Shown: positions 17,733 to 26,328 of the stretch, in pieces | Numbering within the stretch: position 1 is the first letter of the stretch | How the letters are laid out: the number at the start of each line of letters is the position of its first letter | DNA from: JAKAXS01 sp965279065 | GTDB taxonomy: Bacteria > Pseudomonadota > Alphaproteobacteria > Rhizobiales > Hyphomicrobiaceae | Assembly: GCA_965279065.1 (NCBI GenBank) | Contig: OZ257134.1 | Coordinates: 1,922,001-1,986,000, forward strand | Direction: 5' to 3' | Length of the DNA: 64,000 nt | Notes under the pieces: model-generated | Seen by the model: only the letters and a program-made list of their open reading frames with translations | What the model was told of the DNA's origin: nothing | Database searches by the model: none | Position numbers and translations under genes: made by a program

Positions 17733-18712
17733 CTACTCCCTGATGCTTTTTCTTCGATATCGAGAGTCAGCTGCGCACCACGTAGACGGGATACGCAGAT
17801 CATGATTTTCCCGCCCGACGCTTTCTCTTCGTCCGACAGGTAGTGATCGTTGTGTTGAATGACCCCGTCGCAGGCGGTTACACGGGTCTCGCACTGACCA
17901 CACGCGCCTCCCCTGCACAGGAACGGCGGCTCCAAACCGGCTGCCTCAAGGGCCTTGAGGATGGTTTCGTCTTCCCTGACCTTGATCTGCCGTCCTGATC
18001 CGGCAAGCGTCACGACAAACGATGCGCCGCCTTTCGGTGCGCCGAAATGCTCGGCATGCACGTTTTGCTCTGGCCAGCCCATTTCCTTGGCTTGGGCAAG
18101 AACTTGTTCGATCATGGTCTCAGGACCGCACACGTAGAGATGCGTTCCGAGCGGCTGTTGTGCAAGAAGTCGGGGGAGGTCGATCCTGAGGCCAGAGACG
18201 GTCTGATAGTGATGCAGTCGCTTGCCGTAGCGAGCTTTAAGGTCGCCCACATAGGCTCCCGATCCCGGCGTTCGTGTCGAGTAATGCAGCTCGAATTGAT
18301 GCCCCAGCAAAGCGAGTTGGTCGGCCATCGACATCAGCGGGGTGATCCCAATTCCACCCGCAATCAACAAGTGCTTGCGAGCACGCAGATCAAGGGCAAA
18401 CAGATTGCTTGGGTGGCTGACCGAGATGACGGACCCTTCGTACAAATTTTCATGGACGAACTTGGAGCCGCCATGTGAGTCGGTCGTACGCAGGACGCTG
18501 ATCTCGTATCCTTCGGTGTCGCCAATCGGGCCCATTAGCGAATAGGCATTCTTGATCGTCCGATTGGGCTCACGCATCGTAACGACGATGTGGGACCCGG
18601 CCGAAAACATCGGCAAAGGGCCGCCGTCCTTGCTGACGAGCCTCACGCGCTTGATCCGTTCCGCAACGGTTTCGACGCGGGCTACCCGAACGGAGATTTG
18701 GCCGTCACTCAT
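17729..18712 (-). CDS. dmmB: Dimethylamine monooxygenase reductase subunit (PDR/VanB family)
   Basis: 327-residue electron-transfer protein. It has an N-terminal ferredoxin-reductase-like FMN/FAD barrel (REPNRTIKNAYSLMG gives the flavin-binding RxYS-type region), a central NAD-binding lobe (LLIAGGIGITPLMSMA at about 115-130) and a C-terminal plant-type 2Fe-2S domain with FLCRGGACGQCETRV and a fourth Cys in IMICVSR. It passes electrons from NAD(P)H to the DUF3445 oxygenase subunit. Both ends overlap neighbours by 4 bp, so dmmA, dmmB and dmmC are translationally coupled. Lettering by gene order. Confidence 0.86.
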   Translation of the reverse strand: MSDGQISVRVARVETVAERIKRVRLVSKDGGPLPMFSAGSHIVVTMREPNRTIKNAYSLMGPIGDTEGYEISVLRTTDSHGGSKFVHENLYEGSVISVSHPSNLFALDLRARKHLLIAGGIGITPLMSMADQLALLGHQFELHYSTRTPGSGAYVGDLKARYGKRLHHYQTVSGLRIDLPRLLAQQPLGTHLYVCGPETMIEQVLAQAKEMGWPEQNVHAEHFGAPKGGASFVVTLAGSGRQIKVREDETILKALEAAGLEPPFLCRGGACGQCETRVTACDGVIQHNDHYLSDEEKASGGKIMICVSRLRGAQLTLDIEEKASGSR

Positions 18713-19314
18713 CTAAAGACCTCGACAATTTCTGGAAGAACCCCAGGCTCCTCGGCATCCGCGGAGACCCCCTGGAACGCGGCCAGGCGCCGTGAGTAGT
18801 GGTCACGAACCAGGAGATGCTCGCCGCAATGGTCGCACTTCACGACGTTTGTTGTGACGTTCTCGGTGAACCCTTTGCAGTGAACGCACTGGACGCGTCT
18901 GGCGGCGGAGCCTCGATGCTCTGTCAGCACAGCCTGCGCGTCGATCCCCGATGCGACGGCGAGCTGAACGGCCAAGCCGATCATGGTTTCCGTTCCGGCT
19001 GCATACATCCGCGTATTGACGCGTGCATTCGCGAGGATCCCGGCAAGTCGCGACATGGCCGTAACGACCGATGGCAGCGAATGAACGACTTCAACCGGCA
19101 GCTTTCCCAGCGCAGAAGAAAAGTCGGAACTGCAGGCGACCGTCTCAGCGTAGACGATCACGACTTGCCCATGGATTTCCGCCGCTGATCTCGAAAACAG
19201 ATCGAGGATCGCTTGTGCGCCTTCTCCGTCCGCTGCGAAGACGTGATGGCGAGAATACGCGTCGGGTACCAAACCCGGATATTTGGGTCGGCTCTTAATC
19301 CCATCGATCAGCAT
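18709..19314 (-). CDS. dmmA: Dimethylamine monooxygenase subunit DmmA-like
   Basis: 201 residues. The N-terminal 140 residues form an alpha/beta domain (QVVIVYAETVACSSDF, RMYAAGTETMIGLAVQLA), and the C-terminus holds a zinc-ribbon or rubredoxin-like knuckle, CVHCKG...CDHCGEHLL, with a trailing RDHYSRRLAAFQGV. The layout matches the DmmA-like two-domain family. DmmA, B and C are together sufficient for dimethylamine monooxygenase activity in a marine alphaproteobacterium. The ATG at 19314 with AGGAG eight bases upstream is preferred over a longer frame. Role of the metal knuckle (structural or redox) is unclear. Permease copy 2 lies 103 bp upstream. Confidence 0.8.
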   Translation of the reverse strand: MLIDGIKSRPKYPGLVPDAYSRHHVFAADGEGAQAILDLFSRSAAEIHGQVVIVYAETVACSSDFSSALGKLPVEVVHSLPSVVTAMSRLAGILANARVNTRMYAAGTETMIGLAVQLAVASGIDAQAVLTEHRGSAARRVQCVHCKGFTENVTTNVVKCDHCGEHLLVRDHYSRRLAAFQGVSADAEEPGVLPEIVEVFR

Positions 19315-19388
19315 GGCATTCTCCTGAAAGAGTGAGCACGGAAATCGAGCCCGCATTGGCTTCGTTCAACTAAACGCGGAAGGACGCA

Positions 19389-19410
19389 GCGGCGGAGCTG
19401 GCTCCGCCGC
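19389..19410 (-). other. GC-rich intercistronic hairpin between permease copy 2 and dmmA
   Basis: GCGGCGGAGC at 19389-19398 pairs perfectly with GCTCCGCCGC at 19401-19410 across a 2-base gap. It lies 7 bp beyond the permease stop and has no T-run after it on the minus strand. Like the hairpin at 3826-3851 after permease copy 1, it probably sets differential expression between the permease and the enzyme genes rather than fully terminating. Confidence 0.58.
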
Positions 19411-19417
19411 CACAAGA

Positions 19418-21196
19418 TCAACCTGGAAGTTGGAAGAACCAATTTGCCGTCAGGACAACGCAGATGCCGAGCAGCAAAGTCAGATAGGGCAGGATGCCAG
19501 CCTTGCGAACACGAAGGTCCTGCTCTGTGACATTGAGATCTTCGAGCATGTTCGGCGGAAAACGACCCTTGTCTTGAACGTAGTGCCTAAACAGAAACAC
19601 GGGGATGATCAGGCCGGCAGCGATGAGACCGGCCCAAAGTGCAACCGGATTCCACACCTTGGCGCCGGCGCCCAGGAACATGGCGTTGACGAAGGCGAAC
19701 AGCACACCCAAGGCAAGCAGGAACGTCGGCGCCTTCCATGGACGCGCGATGTGTCCGTTGTCGATCCGGTGAATCCAACCAGAATTGAGATTGAGGAAGT
19801 TGAAGATGATGTAACAGCAGTTCGACACCGCGAGTATGAAGAAGAAGCTCGTGGCATCTGCCGCAGCTATCGCCAGCAGCCCGAGATTGAAGATCAGATC
19901 AGTCCACATGGCAGTGGTCGGCGCACCGTGCTCATTTACATGGCTGAGATAACGGGGCAGCCAGCCATCCACCGAGCCCTGGTAAAGCGTGCGCGACGAG
20001 CCTGCCATGGCCGTCATGATCGACAGCATCAATGCGAAGATCATCAACATCACGAAGATTGATGTAACGAACCCGCCGCCGCCGACCATTTTGCCCATTG
20101 CGTCTGCGACGCCCGAACCGTCGACGATCGGGGTGGCAAGCATTCCTTCAAGGCCGAGCACGCCCTGGAACGTGAACGGCACCAACGTGTAGAGAAGCAG
20201 GCAAAGCAGGCCTGAGTAGAAGATGGCCTTGAACGTATCCGACTTTGGATTCTTGAACTCGCTCGTGTAGCAAATCGCCGTTTCGAAAGCATACGTCGAC
20301 CAGGCGGCAATGAACATTCCGCCCAGGATCAATGTCCAACCGCCAACGTCCCAGGTCCCAAGGTCGGGAGCGTAGGCAGCCTTGAGCGGCGCAAGTGGCG
20401 TGTAGTTGTCCCAGTTGATTTGCCCGGTCAGGATCGGAACTATGCCAACGATCAACATCGGAATGATCACGAGAAGACCAAGGTACTTCTGCACATTCGC
20501 CGTACCGAGGATGCCCCGATGCTGAATGGCAAACGTCACCAACATCAAGACGACGCCGATGAAAAAGACTGCGTTAAGGGAAAAGCTGACCGGCCCCAGT
20601 TGATGCGCGAACAACGACCAGGATCTGATTGGCGGGGTAAGTGCGGCAACTCCGTCCTGAGACATCAGGATGGAGATCGCGTCACCAACACTCTTTCCGG
20701 CGTTCGCCGCAAGCCACTCGACCACCCGTGGACTGTCGGCTGCAACACTGCCGGCATGAGCCTTGATCCAAGTGAGGACCTCGGGAGAGTCCGCGGCAGG
20801 TATGGGCGCGAACGCGTTGAGGATATACGCGGCGGCAATTGAGCATCCGAGTGAAAGCACCGGAGACCAGGCCAGCCAGTTGCACCAGACCGATAGTGGG
20901 GCGATGAGCTTTGAGTACCGAACCCATGCCGCGGCACCGTAAACCGATGCGCCGCCGGACTTGTTGGGAAACAGACCTGCGATCTCTGCGTACGTGAACG
21001 ATTGGACGAAGCCCATCAGCATGGACGCAGCCCACACGACGAACGCCAGCTTTCCCGTCGTCCCTGCAATCCCGCCGATAGAAAATAAGACAAGCGCGGG
21101 CACGCCGCTTGCGACCCAAAACGCGCCCCTCCAGTCGATTGTTCTTTGTAGTGATCGTGATTCAGCTTCGGCAAACATGCCAGTAGCAAGGCTCAT
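19418..21196 (-). CDS. APC-superfamily amino acid/amine permease, copy 2
   Basis: 592-residue membrane protein, very similar to copy 1 at 3868-5661: the segments IDWRGAFWVASGVPALVLF and SFTYAEIAGLFPNKSGGAS are identical in both. It has the same long hydrophilic insert near residues 145-205 and about 12-14 membrane spans. It heads the dmmABC unit and is divergent from mgsABC, so uptake of a methylated amine or export/import of an amino-acid intermediate is a fair inference. The ATG at 21196 has GGGAGA upstream. Which copy carries which substrate is unknown. Confidence 0.86.
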   Translation of the reverse strand: MSLATGMFAEAESRSLQRTIDWRGAFWVASGVPALVLFSIGGIAGTTGKLAFVVWAASMLMGFVQSFTYAEIAGLFPNKSGGASVYGAAAWVRYSKLIAPLSVWCNWLAWSPVLSLGCSIAAAYILNAFAPIPAADSPEVLTWIKAHAGSVAADSPRVVEWLAANAGKSVGDAISILMSQDGVAALTPPIRSWSLFAHQLGPVSFSLNAVFFIGVVLMLVTFAIQHRGILGTANVQKYLGLLVIIPMLIVGIVPILTGQINWDNYTPLAPLKAAYAPDLGTWDVGGWTLILGGMFIAAWSTYAFETAICYTSEFKNPKSDTFKAIFYSGLLCLLLYTLVPFTFQGVLGLEGMLATPIVDGSGVADAMGKMVGGGGFVTSIFVMLMIFALMLSIMTAMAGSSRTLYQGSVDGWLPRYLSHVNEHGAPTTAMWTDLIFNLGLLAIAAADATSFFFILAVSNCCYIIFNFLNLNSGWIHRIDNGHIARPWKAPTFLLALGVLFAFVNAMFLGAGAKVWNPVALWAGLIAAGLIIPVFLFRHYVQDKGRFPPNMLEDLNVTEQDLRVRKAGILPYLTLLLGICVVLTANWFFQLPG

Positions 21197-21499
21197 TGAG
21201 GTTCTCCCCTAGAGATCCACACCGCCCAACCCTGACATGCCCAAGTGGGCTATTTTTTAATTTTGAATCAAGGGCTTGGCTTAAGAACGCGCAGTGCGGC
21301 ATGCTAAAATGCCGCGTGGCACATCATGAGGATGAAATCCTTTCTGTCAATATTTTTTCTCTTAAAGAAATAAAAATGCCGTATATTATTGAAGATACTC
21401 AATATTTCGTAACAAGCATAAAATCTTCTTCTCAGTTGACTCAGGAGCCGTTTGGCCCTAAAGCTCATGCTCCAACAGCTCACCCACGGGGCGTTTCAA
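21197..21499. promoter_or_regulatory. Divergent promoter region between permease/dmm and mgsA
   Basis: 303 bp without a gene and markedly AT-rich. It holds a dyad GCGGCAT (21296-21302)/ATGCCGC (21309-21315), then, on the plus strand, ATTTCGTAACAAG (21404-21416) and TTGACTCAGGAGC (21436-21448). The last two match, with one mismatch each, elements upstream of gcvT copy 2 at 16416-16445. TTGACT is a candidate -35 box for mgsA. These repeats suggest a shared activator for the methylamine and dimethylamine steps. Confidence 0.55.
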
Positions 21500-22396
21500 A
21501 TGTGCGGAATTGTCGGATTATTTCTCAAAGATAAGGCCTTGGAACCGCAGCTCGGCGCCCTGACCGCCGAGATGCTGCGGACGATGTGCGACCGGGGGCC
21601 GGACAGCGCCGGGTTTGCGGTTTACGGCGACACCGTCCGCGACAAGGCCAAGCTCACGCTGCAGTCGGCCCAACCGGAAACCGATTTCGCGGACCTCGAA
21701 AAGAAGGTCAGCAAGGCGGTCGGTGGTGACGTCAGCATCCGTGTGAAGTCGACGCACGCTGTGCTTCTCGTTCCGGAAGGCAAGCTCGACAGCGCGAAGG
21801 ACTTCATTCGACGCACGCTACCGTCGATACGGATCATGGCTACGGGATCGTCCATCGAGATTTATAAGGAAGTTGGTTATCCGACCGACGTCTCCAAGGC
21901 GTTCGATTTGGCTCAAATGAGCGGGACTCACGCCATCGGCCATACGCGCATGGCGACCGAGTCCGCCGTGACGACGATGGGATCCCACCCCTTCTCCACT
22001 GGCGCCGACCAGTGTCTCGTCCATAACGGTTCGCTCTCAAATCACAACAATCTGCGACGCCAGCTGATCCATGATGGCATGACGTTTGAGACGCAGAACG
22101 ACTCCGAGGTTGCGGCCGCCTATCTGACATGGCGCATGAACCAGGGCATGAACCTGGGCGAGTCCCTCAACAAGAGCCTCGACGATCTCGACGGCTTCTT
22201 CACCTTCGTCGTCGGCACGAAGAACGGTTTTGGCGTCCTCCGCGATCCGATCGCTTGCAAGCCGGCCGTAATGGCAGAGACCGATCAGTACGTCGCTTTC
22301 GGCTCGGAATACCGCGCACTCGTGAGCCTTCCGAACATAGAGGCCGCGCGCGTCTGGGAACCTGAGCCATCTACAGTCTATTTCTGGGAGAGATAA
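21500..22396 (+). CDS. mgsA: N-methylglutamate synthase subunit A (class II glutamine amidotransferase-like)
   Basis: 298 residues beginning Met-Cys (MCGIVGLFL), so the Ntn-hydrolase nucleophile Cys2 is exposed after methionine removal; this fixes the start at 21500 rather than at an in-frame upstream ATG. RTMCDRGPDSAGFAVYGD, GHTRMATES and CLVHNGSLSNHNNLR are glutamine amidotransferase type 2 motifs. With MgsB and MgsC it makes an enzyme built like a split glutamate synthase that forms N-methylglutamate from methylamine-derived substrate. First gene of mgsABC-gmaS; mgsB follows after 4 bp. Confidence 0.93.
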   Translation: MCGIVGLFLKDKALEPQLGALTAEMLRTMCDRGPDSAGFAVYGDTVRDKAKLTLQSAQPETDFADLEKKVSKAVGGDVSIRVKSTHAVLLVPEGKLDSAKDFIRRTLPSIRIMATGSSIEIYKEVGYPTDVSKAFDLAQMSGTHAIGHTRMATESAVTTMGSHPFSTGADQCLVHNGSLSNHNNLRRQLIHDGMTFETQNDSEVAAAYLTWRMNQGMNLGESLNKSLDDLDGFFTFVVGTKNGFGVLRDPIACKPAVMAETDQYVAFGSEYRALVSLPNIEAARVWEPEPSTVYFWER

Positions 22397-22400
22397 GGCA

Positions 22401-23105
22401 ATGCAGCAGCGCCTCAACATGCGCACGGTGGATCTTGCCCAGACCTCCTTGCGCGAGCTGAACCAAGACCTTCACCAAGTCCGTGAAGGAACGAAGGACA
22501 CGTCCTGGGAAATCCTCAACGCACGTGGCTACCATTCTGTAGCAGTTGGCGTTGATGCACCGATCAGCATCGATGTCCGCGGCAGCGTTGGCTACTACTG
22601 CGCCGGCATGAACAAACAGGCCGAAATAACGGTCCATGGTTCAGCAGGACCTGGTGTCGCTGAAAATCTCATGTCGGGCAAAGTCCGCATTACTGGGGAC
22701 GCCAGCCAATACGCCGGCGCGACCGGTCGTGGCGGTCTTCTCGTTATCGAAGGAAATGCCGCGTCGCGTTGCGGCGTCTCGATGAAGGGCATCGATATCG
22801 TCGTCAAAGGCAATATCGGACACATGTCCGCGTTTATGGCGCAGAGCGGCAATCTCGTAGTCCTCGGCAACGCCGGCGACGCGTTGGGCGACTCGATCTA
22901 CGAGGCCAAGCTCTACGTGAGAGGCGAAGTTCGCAGTCTCGGAGCGGATTGCATCGAGAAGGAAATGCGCGCCGAGCACCACACGGCGCTCGCAGCCTTG
23001 CTCAAAAAAGCCGGTGTGACCGGGGTCGAGACCAGCGAATTCAAGCGCTATGGCTCCGCCCGGAAACTTTACAACTTCAATATCGACAACGCGGATGCAT
23101 ACTGA
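22401..23105 (+). CDS. mgsB: N-methylglutamate synthase subunit B (GltB C-terminal GXGXG-like)
   Basis: 234-residue right-handed beta-helix of the GXGXG type found at the C-terminus of glutamate synthase: repeated G-rich turns in VRGSVGYYCAGMN, VRITGDASQYAGATGRGG and VVLGNAGDALGDSIYEAK. It corresponds to the structural subunit of N-methylglutamate synthase, also similar to GlxC. It starts 4 bp after mgsA and overlaps mgsC by one base (TGATG), so the three are coupled. Length is as expected. Confidence 0.92.
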   Translation: MQQRLNMRTVDLAQTSLRELNQDLHQVREGTKDTSWEILNARGYHSVAVGVDAPISIDVRGSVGYYCAGMNKQAEITVHGSAGPGVAENLMSGKVRITGDASQYAGATGRGGLLVIEGNAASRCGVSMKGIDIVVKGNIGHMSAFMAQSGNLVVLGNAGDALGDSIYEAKLYVRGEVRSLGADCIEKEMRAEHHTALAALLKKAGVTGVETSEFKRYGSARKLYNFNIDNADAY

Positions 23106-24439
23106 TGACATATCACAACCCACCAGTTACGCCTCGCAGGTCGTCGACGTTCGACGATTACACGTTGTCGGAAATCCGCCGGGCAGCGCAAACGGGGATT
23201 TACGATATCCGCGGCGGCGGCGCCAAGCGCCGGGTGCCTCATTTCGATGATTTACTGTTTCTCGGCGCGTCCATCTCGCGATACCCGTTGGAAGGATATC
23301 GCGAACGCTGCTCCACGTCGGTGACGTTGGGTACGCGCTTTGCCAAGAAGCCGATCGAACTCAGAATTCCGATCACAATCGCGGGCATGAGTTTTGGTGC
23401 CCTGTCCGCCAATGCGAAAGACGCGTTGGGACGTGGCGCGTCGATCGCCGGCACGTCGACCACGACGGGCGATGGCGGCATGACCCCGGAAGAACGTGGT
23501 CAGTCCAAGACCCTCGTCTACCAGTACCTCCCTTCCCGCTACGGCATGAACCCCGACGACCTTCGCAAGGCAGACGCGATTGAAGTCGTGGTCGGCCAGG
23601 GCGCGAAGCCGGGCGGAGGCGGCATGCTTCTGGGCCAGAAGATCTCGGACCGCGTGGCCGAGATGCGCAATCTGCCGAAGGGAATTGACCAGCGCTCCGC
23701 TTGCCGCCATCCCGACTGGACCGGCCCAGACGATCTTGAAATCAAGATCCAGGAACTGCGGGAGATCACCGACTGGGAAAAGCCGATCTATGTGAAGGTC
23801 GGGGCCACCCGGCCTTACTACGACACAGCCCTTGCGGTGAAAGCCGGAGCAGATGTCGTGGTGCTCGATGGAATGCAGGGCGGCACCGCCGCAACGCAAG
23901 AAGTCTTCATTGAAAACGTCGGCTTGCCGACCCTTGCCGCCATTCGTCCGGCGGTCGAGGCGCTTCAGGATCTCGGCATGCACCGGAAGGTTCAGCTGAT
24001 CGTGTCTGGCGGTATCCGCACGGGTGCTGACGTCGCAAAGGCGCTCGCACTTGGTGCCGATGCCGTGGCGATCGGCATTGCCGCTCTGGCAGCACTTGGT
24101 GACAATGACCCCATCCACGAGGTCGAGTATCAGAAGCTCGGAACGACTGCCGGTAGCTACGACGACTGGCACGAAGGCAGGGACCCCGCAGGCATCACGA
24201 CGCAGGATCCCCTCCTTATGCAGCGGTTGGACCCGGTAAAGGCTGGCCGCCGCCTCGCCAATTATCTCAAGGTCATGACGCTCGAAGTGCAGACGGTGGC
24301 GCGCGCGTGTGGACACAACGACATCCACAACCTGGAACCGGAAGATCTTTGCGCACTGACGATCGAGGCGGCTGCGATGGCACGCGTGCCGTTGGCCGGC
24401 ACGAAATGGATACCTGGCGTCACACAAGGCGGCTTCTAG
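23105..24439 (+). CDS. mgsC: N-methylglutamate synthase subunit C (FMN-binding glutamate synthase domain)
   Basis: 444 residues with the FMN/TIM-barrel synthase domain of glutamate synthase: ITIAGMSFGALSANAKDALG near residue 90, VVGQGAKPGGGGMLLGQK near 160, GATRPYYD and IVSGGIRTGADVAKALALGA near 300. A Cys-containing segment near MTLEVQTVARACGHN could belong to the Fe-S or FMN environment. It performs the synthase half-reaction of N-methylglutamate formation. An apparently longer frame exists upstream, but the ATG at 23105 overlapping the mgsB stop (TGATG) is chosen. gmaS follows 51 bp later. Confidence 0.93.
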   Translation: MTYHNPPVTPRRSSTFDDYTLSEIRRAAQTGIYDIRGGGAKRRVPHFDDLLFLGASISRYPLEGYRERCSTSVTLGTRFAKKPIELRIPITIAGMSFGALSANAKDALGRGASIAGTSTTTGDGGMTPEERGQSKTLVYQYLPSRYGMNPDDLRKADAIEVVVGQGAKPGGGGMLLGQKISDRVAEMRNLPKGIDQRSACRHPDWTGPDDLEIKIQELREITDWEKPIYVKVGATRPYYDTALAVKAGADVVVLDGMQGGTAATQEVFIENVGLPTLAAIRPAVEALQDLGMHRKVQLIVSGGIRTGADVAKALALGADAVAIGIAALAALGDNDPIHEVEYQKLGTTAGSYDDWHEGRDPAGITTQDPLLMQRLDPVKAGRRLANYLKVMTLEVQTVARACGHNDIHNLEPEDLCALTIEAAAMARVPLAGTKWIPGVTQGGF

Positions 24440-24490
24440 GACGTCTTTTTTTTGAATGACGAACAAAACGCAAAATGACGAGGAAACGCT

Positions 24491-25831
24491 ATGGCTGGAC
24501 AGCAACGACTGTATTCGCAGACTGGCACAGAAAGCTTAGCGGCTTTCGCACAAGAGAACGGCGTCCGCTACTTTCTAATCTCATACACTGACCTCTTCGG
24601 CGCCCAACGGGCCAAGCTCGTTCCTGCGCAGGCCATCGAAGGCATGCAAAAGGATGGTGCGGGCTTTGCTGGCTTCGCCACGTGGCTCGATCTGACGCCG
24701 GCTCATCCCGACCTTTTTGCAGTTCCCGATCCTTCATCGGTTATTCAGCTGCCGTGGAACAAGGAAGTGGCTTGGGTTGCTGCCGACCTGGTGATGGACG
24801 ACAAGCCCGTGGGACAGGCCCCGCGTGTCGTGTTGAAGAAGTTGGCGAAGGCCGCAGCCGAGCTCGATCTTTACGTCAAGACCGGCGTCGAGTGCGAATT
24901 CTTCCTGACGACGCCGTGCGGCACCCAGATCTCGGATGCTGCAGATACCGCGTCAAAGTCTTGCTACGATCAGCAAGCCCTGATGCGCCGTTATCATGTC
25001 ATTCGCGAAATCTGCGACGCAATGATCGAACTGGGCTGGGGGCCTTACCAGAACGATCATGAAGACGCGAATGGCCAATGGGAGATGAACTGGGACTTCG
25101 ACGACTCCCTGATCACGGCTGACCGTCATGCGTTCTTCAAGTTCATGACCCGCTCAATTGCAGAGAAGCATGGGCTGCGCGCGACGTTCATGCCCAAGCC
25201 CTTCTTGGGCCTGACCGGAACCGGGTGTCACGCACACATCTCGGTTTGGGACAAATCCGGCAAGACCAACATGTTTTACGATTCCAACGATGAGATGGGC
25301 CTGTCACAGCAGGGCTACCATTTCCTCGGCGGAATTATGCGCCACGCCGAGTCACTGTCGGCCATCACAAATCCGACGGTCAATTCGTACAAGCGCATCA
25401 ACGCCCCGCGCACCGTGTCCGGCGCCACCTGGGCGCCCAATACCGTGACCTGGACCGGCAACAATCGTACGCACATGGTGCGCGTCCCCGGCAAAGGCCG
25501 TTTCGAACTGCGTCTGCCCGACGGCGCGGCCAACCCCTACCTGCTTCAGGCCGTGATCATCGCTGCCGGTCTCAGCGGCATCGACAAGAAAGCGAATCCG
25601 GGCAAACGCTACGACATCGACATGTACCAGCTCGGCCATACCGTCACCGACGCACCGAAGCTTCCGCTCAATCTCCTGGATGCGCTGCGCAACTTCGACA
25701 ACGACACCGAGTTGAAGCAAATGCTCGGCGAGGACTTCTCGAAGTCGTTCATCAAGATGAAGATGCAGGAATGGAATTCCTACGCTTCGCATCTGACGCA
25801 ATGGGAGCGCGATAACACCCTGGACGTCTAG
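24491..25831 (+). CDS. gmaS: Gamma-glutamylmethylamide synthetase
   Basis: 446-residue glutamine-synthetase-family ligase that joins methylamine to glutamate with ATP. It shows the beta-grasp N-terminus (VRYFLISYTDLFGAQRAKLV) and catalytic-domain blocks GVECEFFL, DHEDANGQWEMNWDFDDSL, FMPKPFLGLTGTGCHAH and RVPGKGRFELRLPDGAANPYL. Linkage to mgsABC distinguishes it from glutamine synthetases of nitrogen assimilation. The ATG at 24491 has GAGGA upstream. The product feeds N-methylglutamate synthase. In many methylotrophs gmaS is a marker gene of this indirect pathway. Confidence 0.95.
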   Translation: MAGQQRLYSQTGTESLAAFAQENGVRYFLISYTDLFGAQRAKLVPAQAIEGMQKDGAGFAGFATWLDLTPAHPDLFAVPDPSSVIQLPWNKEVAWVAADLVMDDKPVGQAPRVVLKKLAKAAAELDLYVKTGVECEFFLTTPCGTQISDAADTASKSCYDQQALMRRYHVIREICDAMIELGWGPYQNDHEDANGQWEMNWDFDDSLITADRHAFFKFMTRSIAEKHGLRATFMPKPFLGLTGTGCHAHISVWDKSGKTNMFYDSNDEMGLSQQGYHFLGGIMRHAESLSAITNPTVNSYKRINAPRTVSGATWAPNTVTWTGNNRTHMVRVPGKGRFELRLPDGAANPYLLQAVIIAAGLSGIDKKANPGKRYDIDMYQLGHTVTDAPKLPLNLLDALRNFDNDTELKQMLGEDFSKSFIKMKMQEWNSYASHLTQWERDNTLDV

Positions 25832-25869
25832 AGACGTACCGAGCCCAACCGTGACCGGGTCGTGCAGAC

Positions 25870-26301
25870 ATGGTCAATGCAAACGACAGGAAAGTCGCGG
25901 CGTACGGATCTGGCCAACGGTCCAACGGCACGCTGTATCATCAGCTGGGGGAGCATAGACTCCGCCAGCTGATTGAAGCGTTCTACGACATCATTGAGCA
26001 TGATGCTCTAGGCGCCCGATTGTTGCGCTTGCATAAGCTCGGGCACGGCGTAGCGCACTCGCGGACAGAGCAATTCAACTTCTTGTCCGGATTTCTGGGT
26101 GGCCCTTCTCTCTACGCACAGAAGTATGGGCACACCAACGTGCGCGAAATGCACGAACACGTCGCAATAGACCAACATGTAAAAGATGATTGGTTATTCT
26201 GCATGGCGAAGGCAATTGACCAAGTCGGCATGACCGACCCGTTGCGTTCTGAGCTCATGCGCCATTTCACAACCGTCGCCAGCAATCTAGTGAATAGATA
26301 G
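25870..26301 (+). CDS. Truncated (2/2) haemoglobin, probably group II
   Basis: 143 residues with the 2-on-2 globin layout: LYHQLGEHRLRQLIEAFYDII (helix B region with Tyr), LHKLGHG, FNFLSGFLGGPSLYAQKYGH and the proximal-His region NVREMHEHVAIDQHVKDDWLFCM. Such proteins bind O2 or NO and may protect or supply oxygen-using enzymes. The gene follows gmaS by only 38 bp on the same strand, so it may be co-expressed with the mgs-gmaS unit. Oxygen or NO management for the haem-dependent dimethylamine monooxygenase is an inference. The local sequence is less G+C-rich than core genes downstream. Confidence 0.84.
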   Translation: MVNANDRKVAAYGSGQRSNGTLYHQLGEHRLRQLIEAFYDIIEHDALGARLLRLHKLGHGVAHSRTEQFNFLSGFLGGPSLYAQKYGHTNVREMHEHVAIDQHVKDDWLFCMAKAIDQVGMTDPLRSELMRHFTTVASNLVNR

Positions 26302-26328
26302 GGTCGGACCGTTAGGCTTGGGCGCGCT

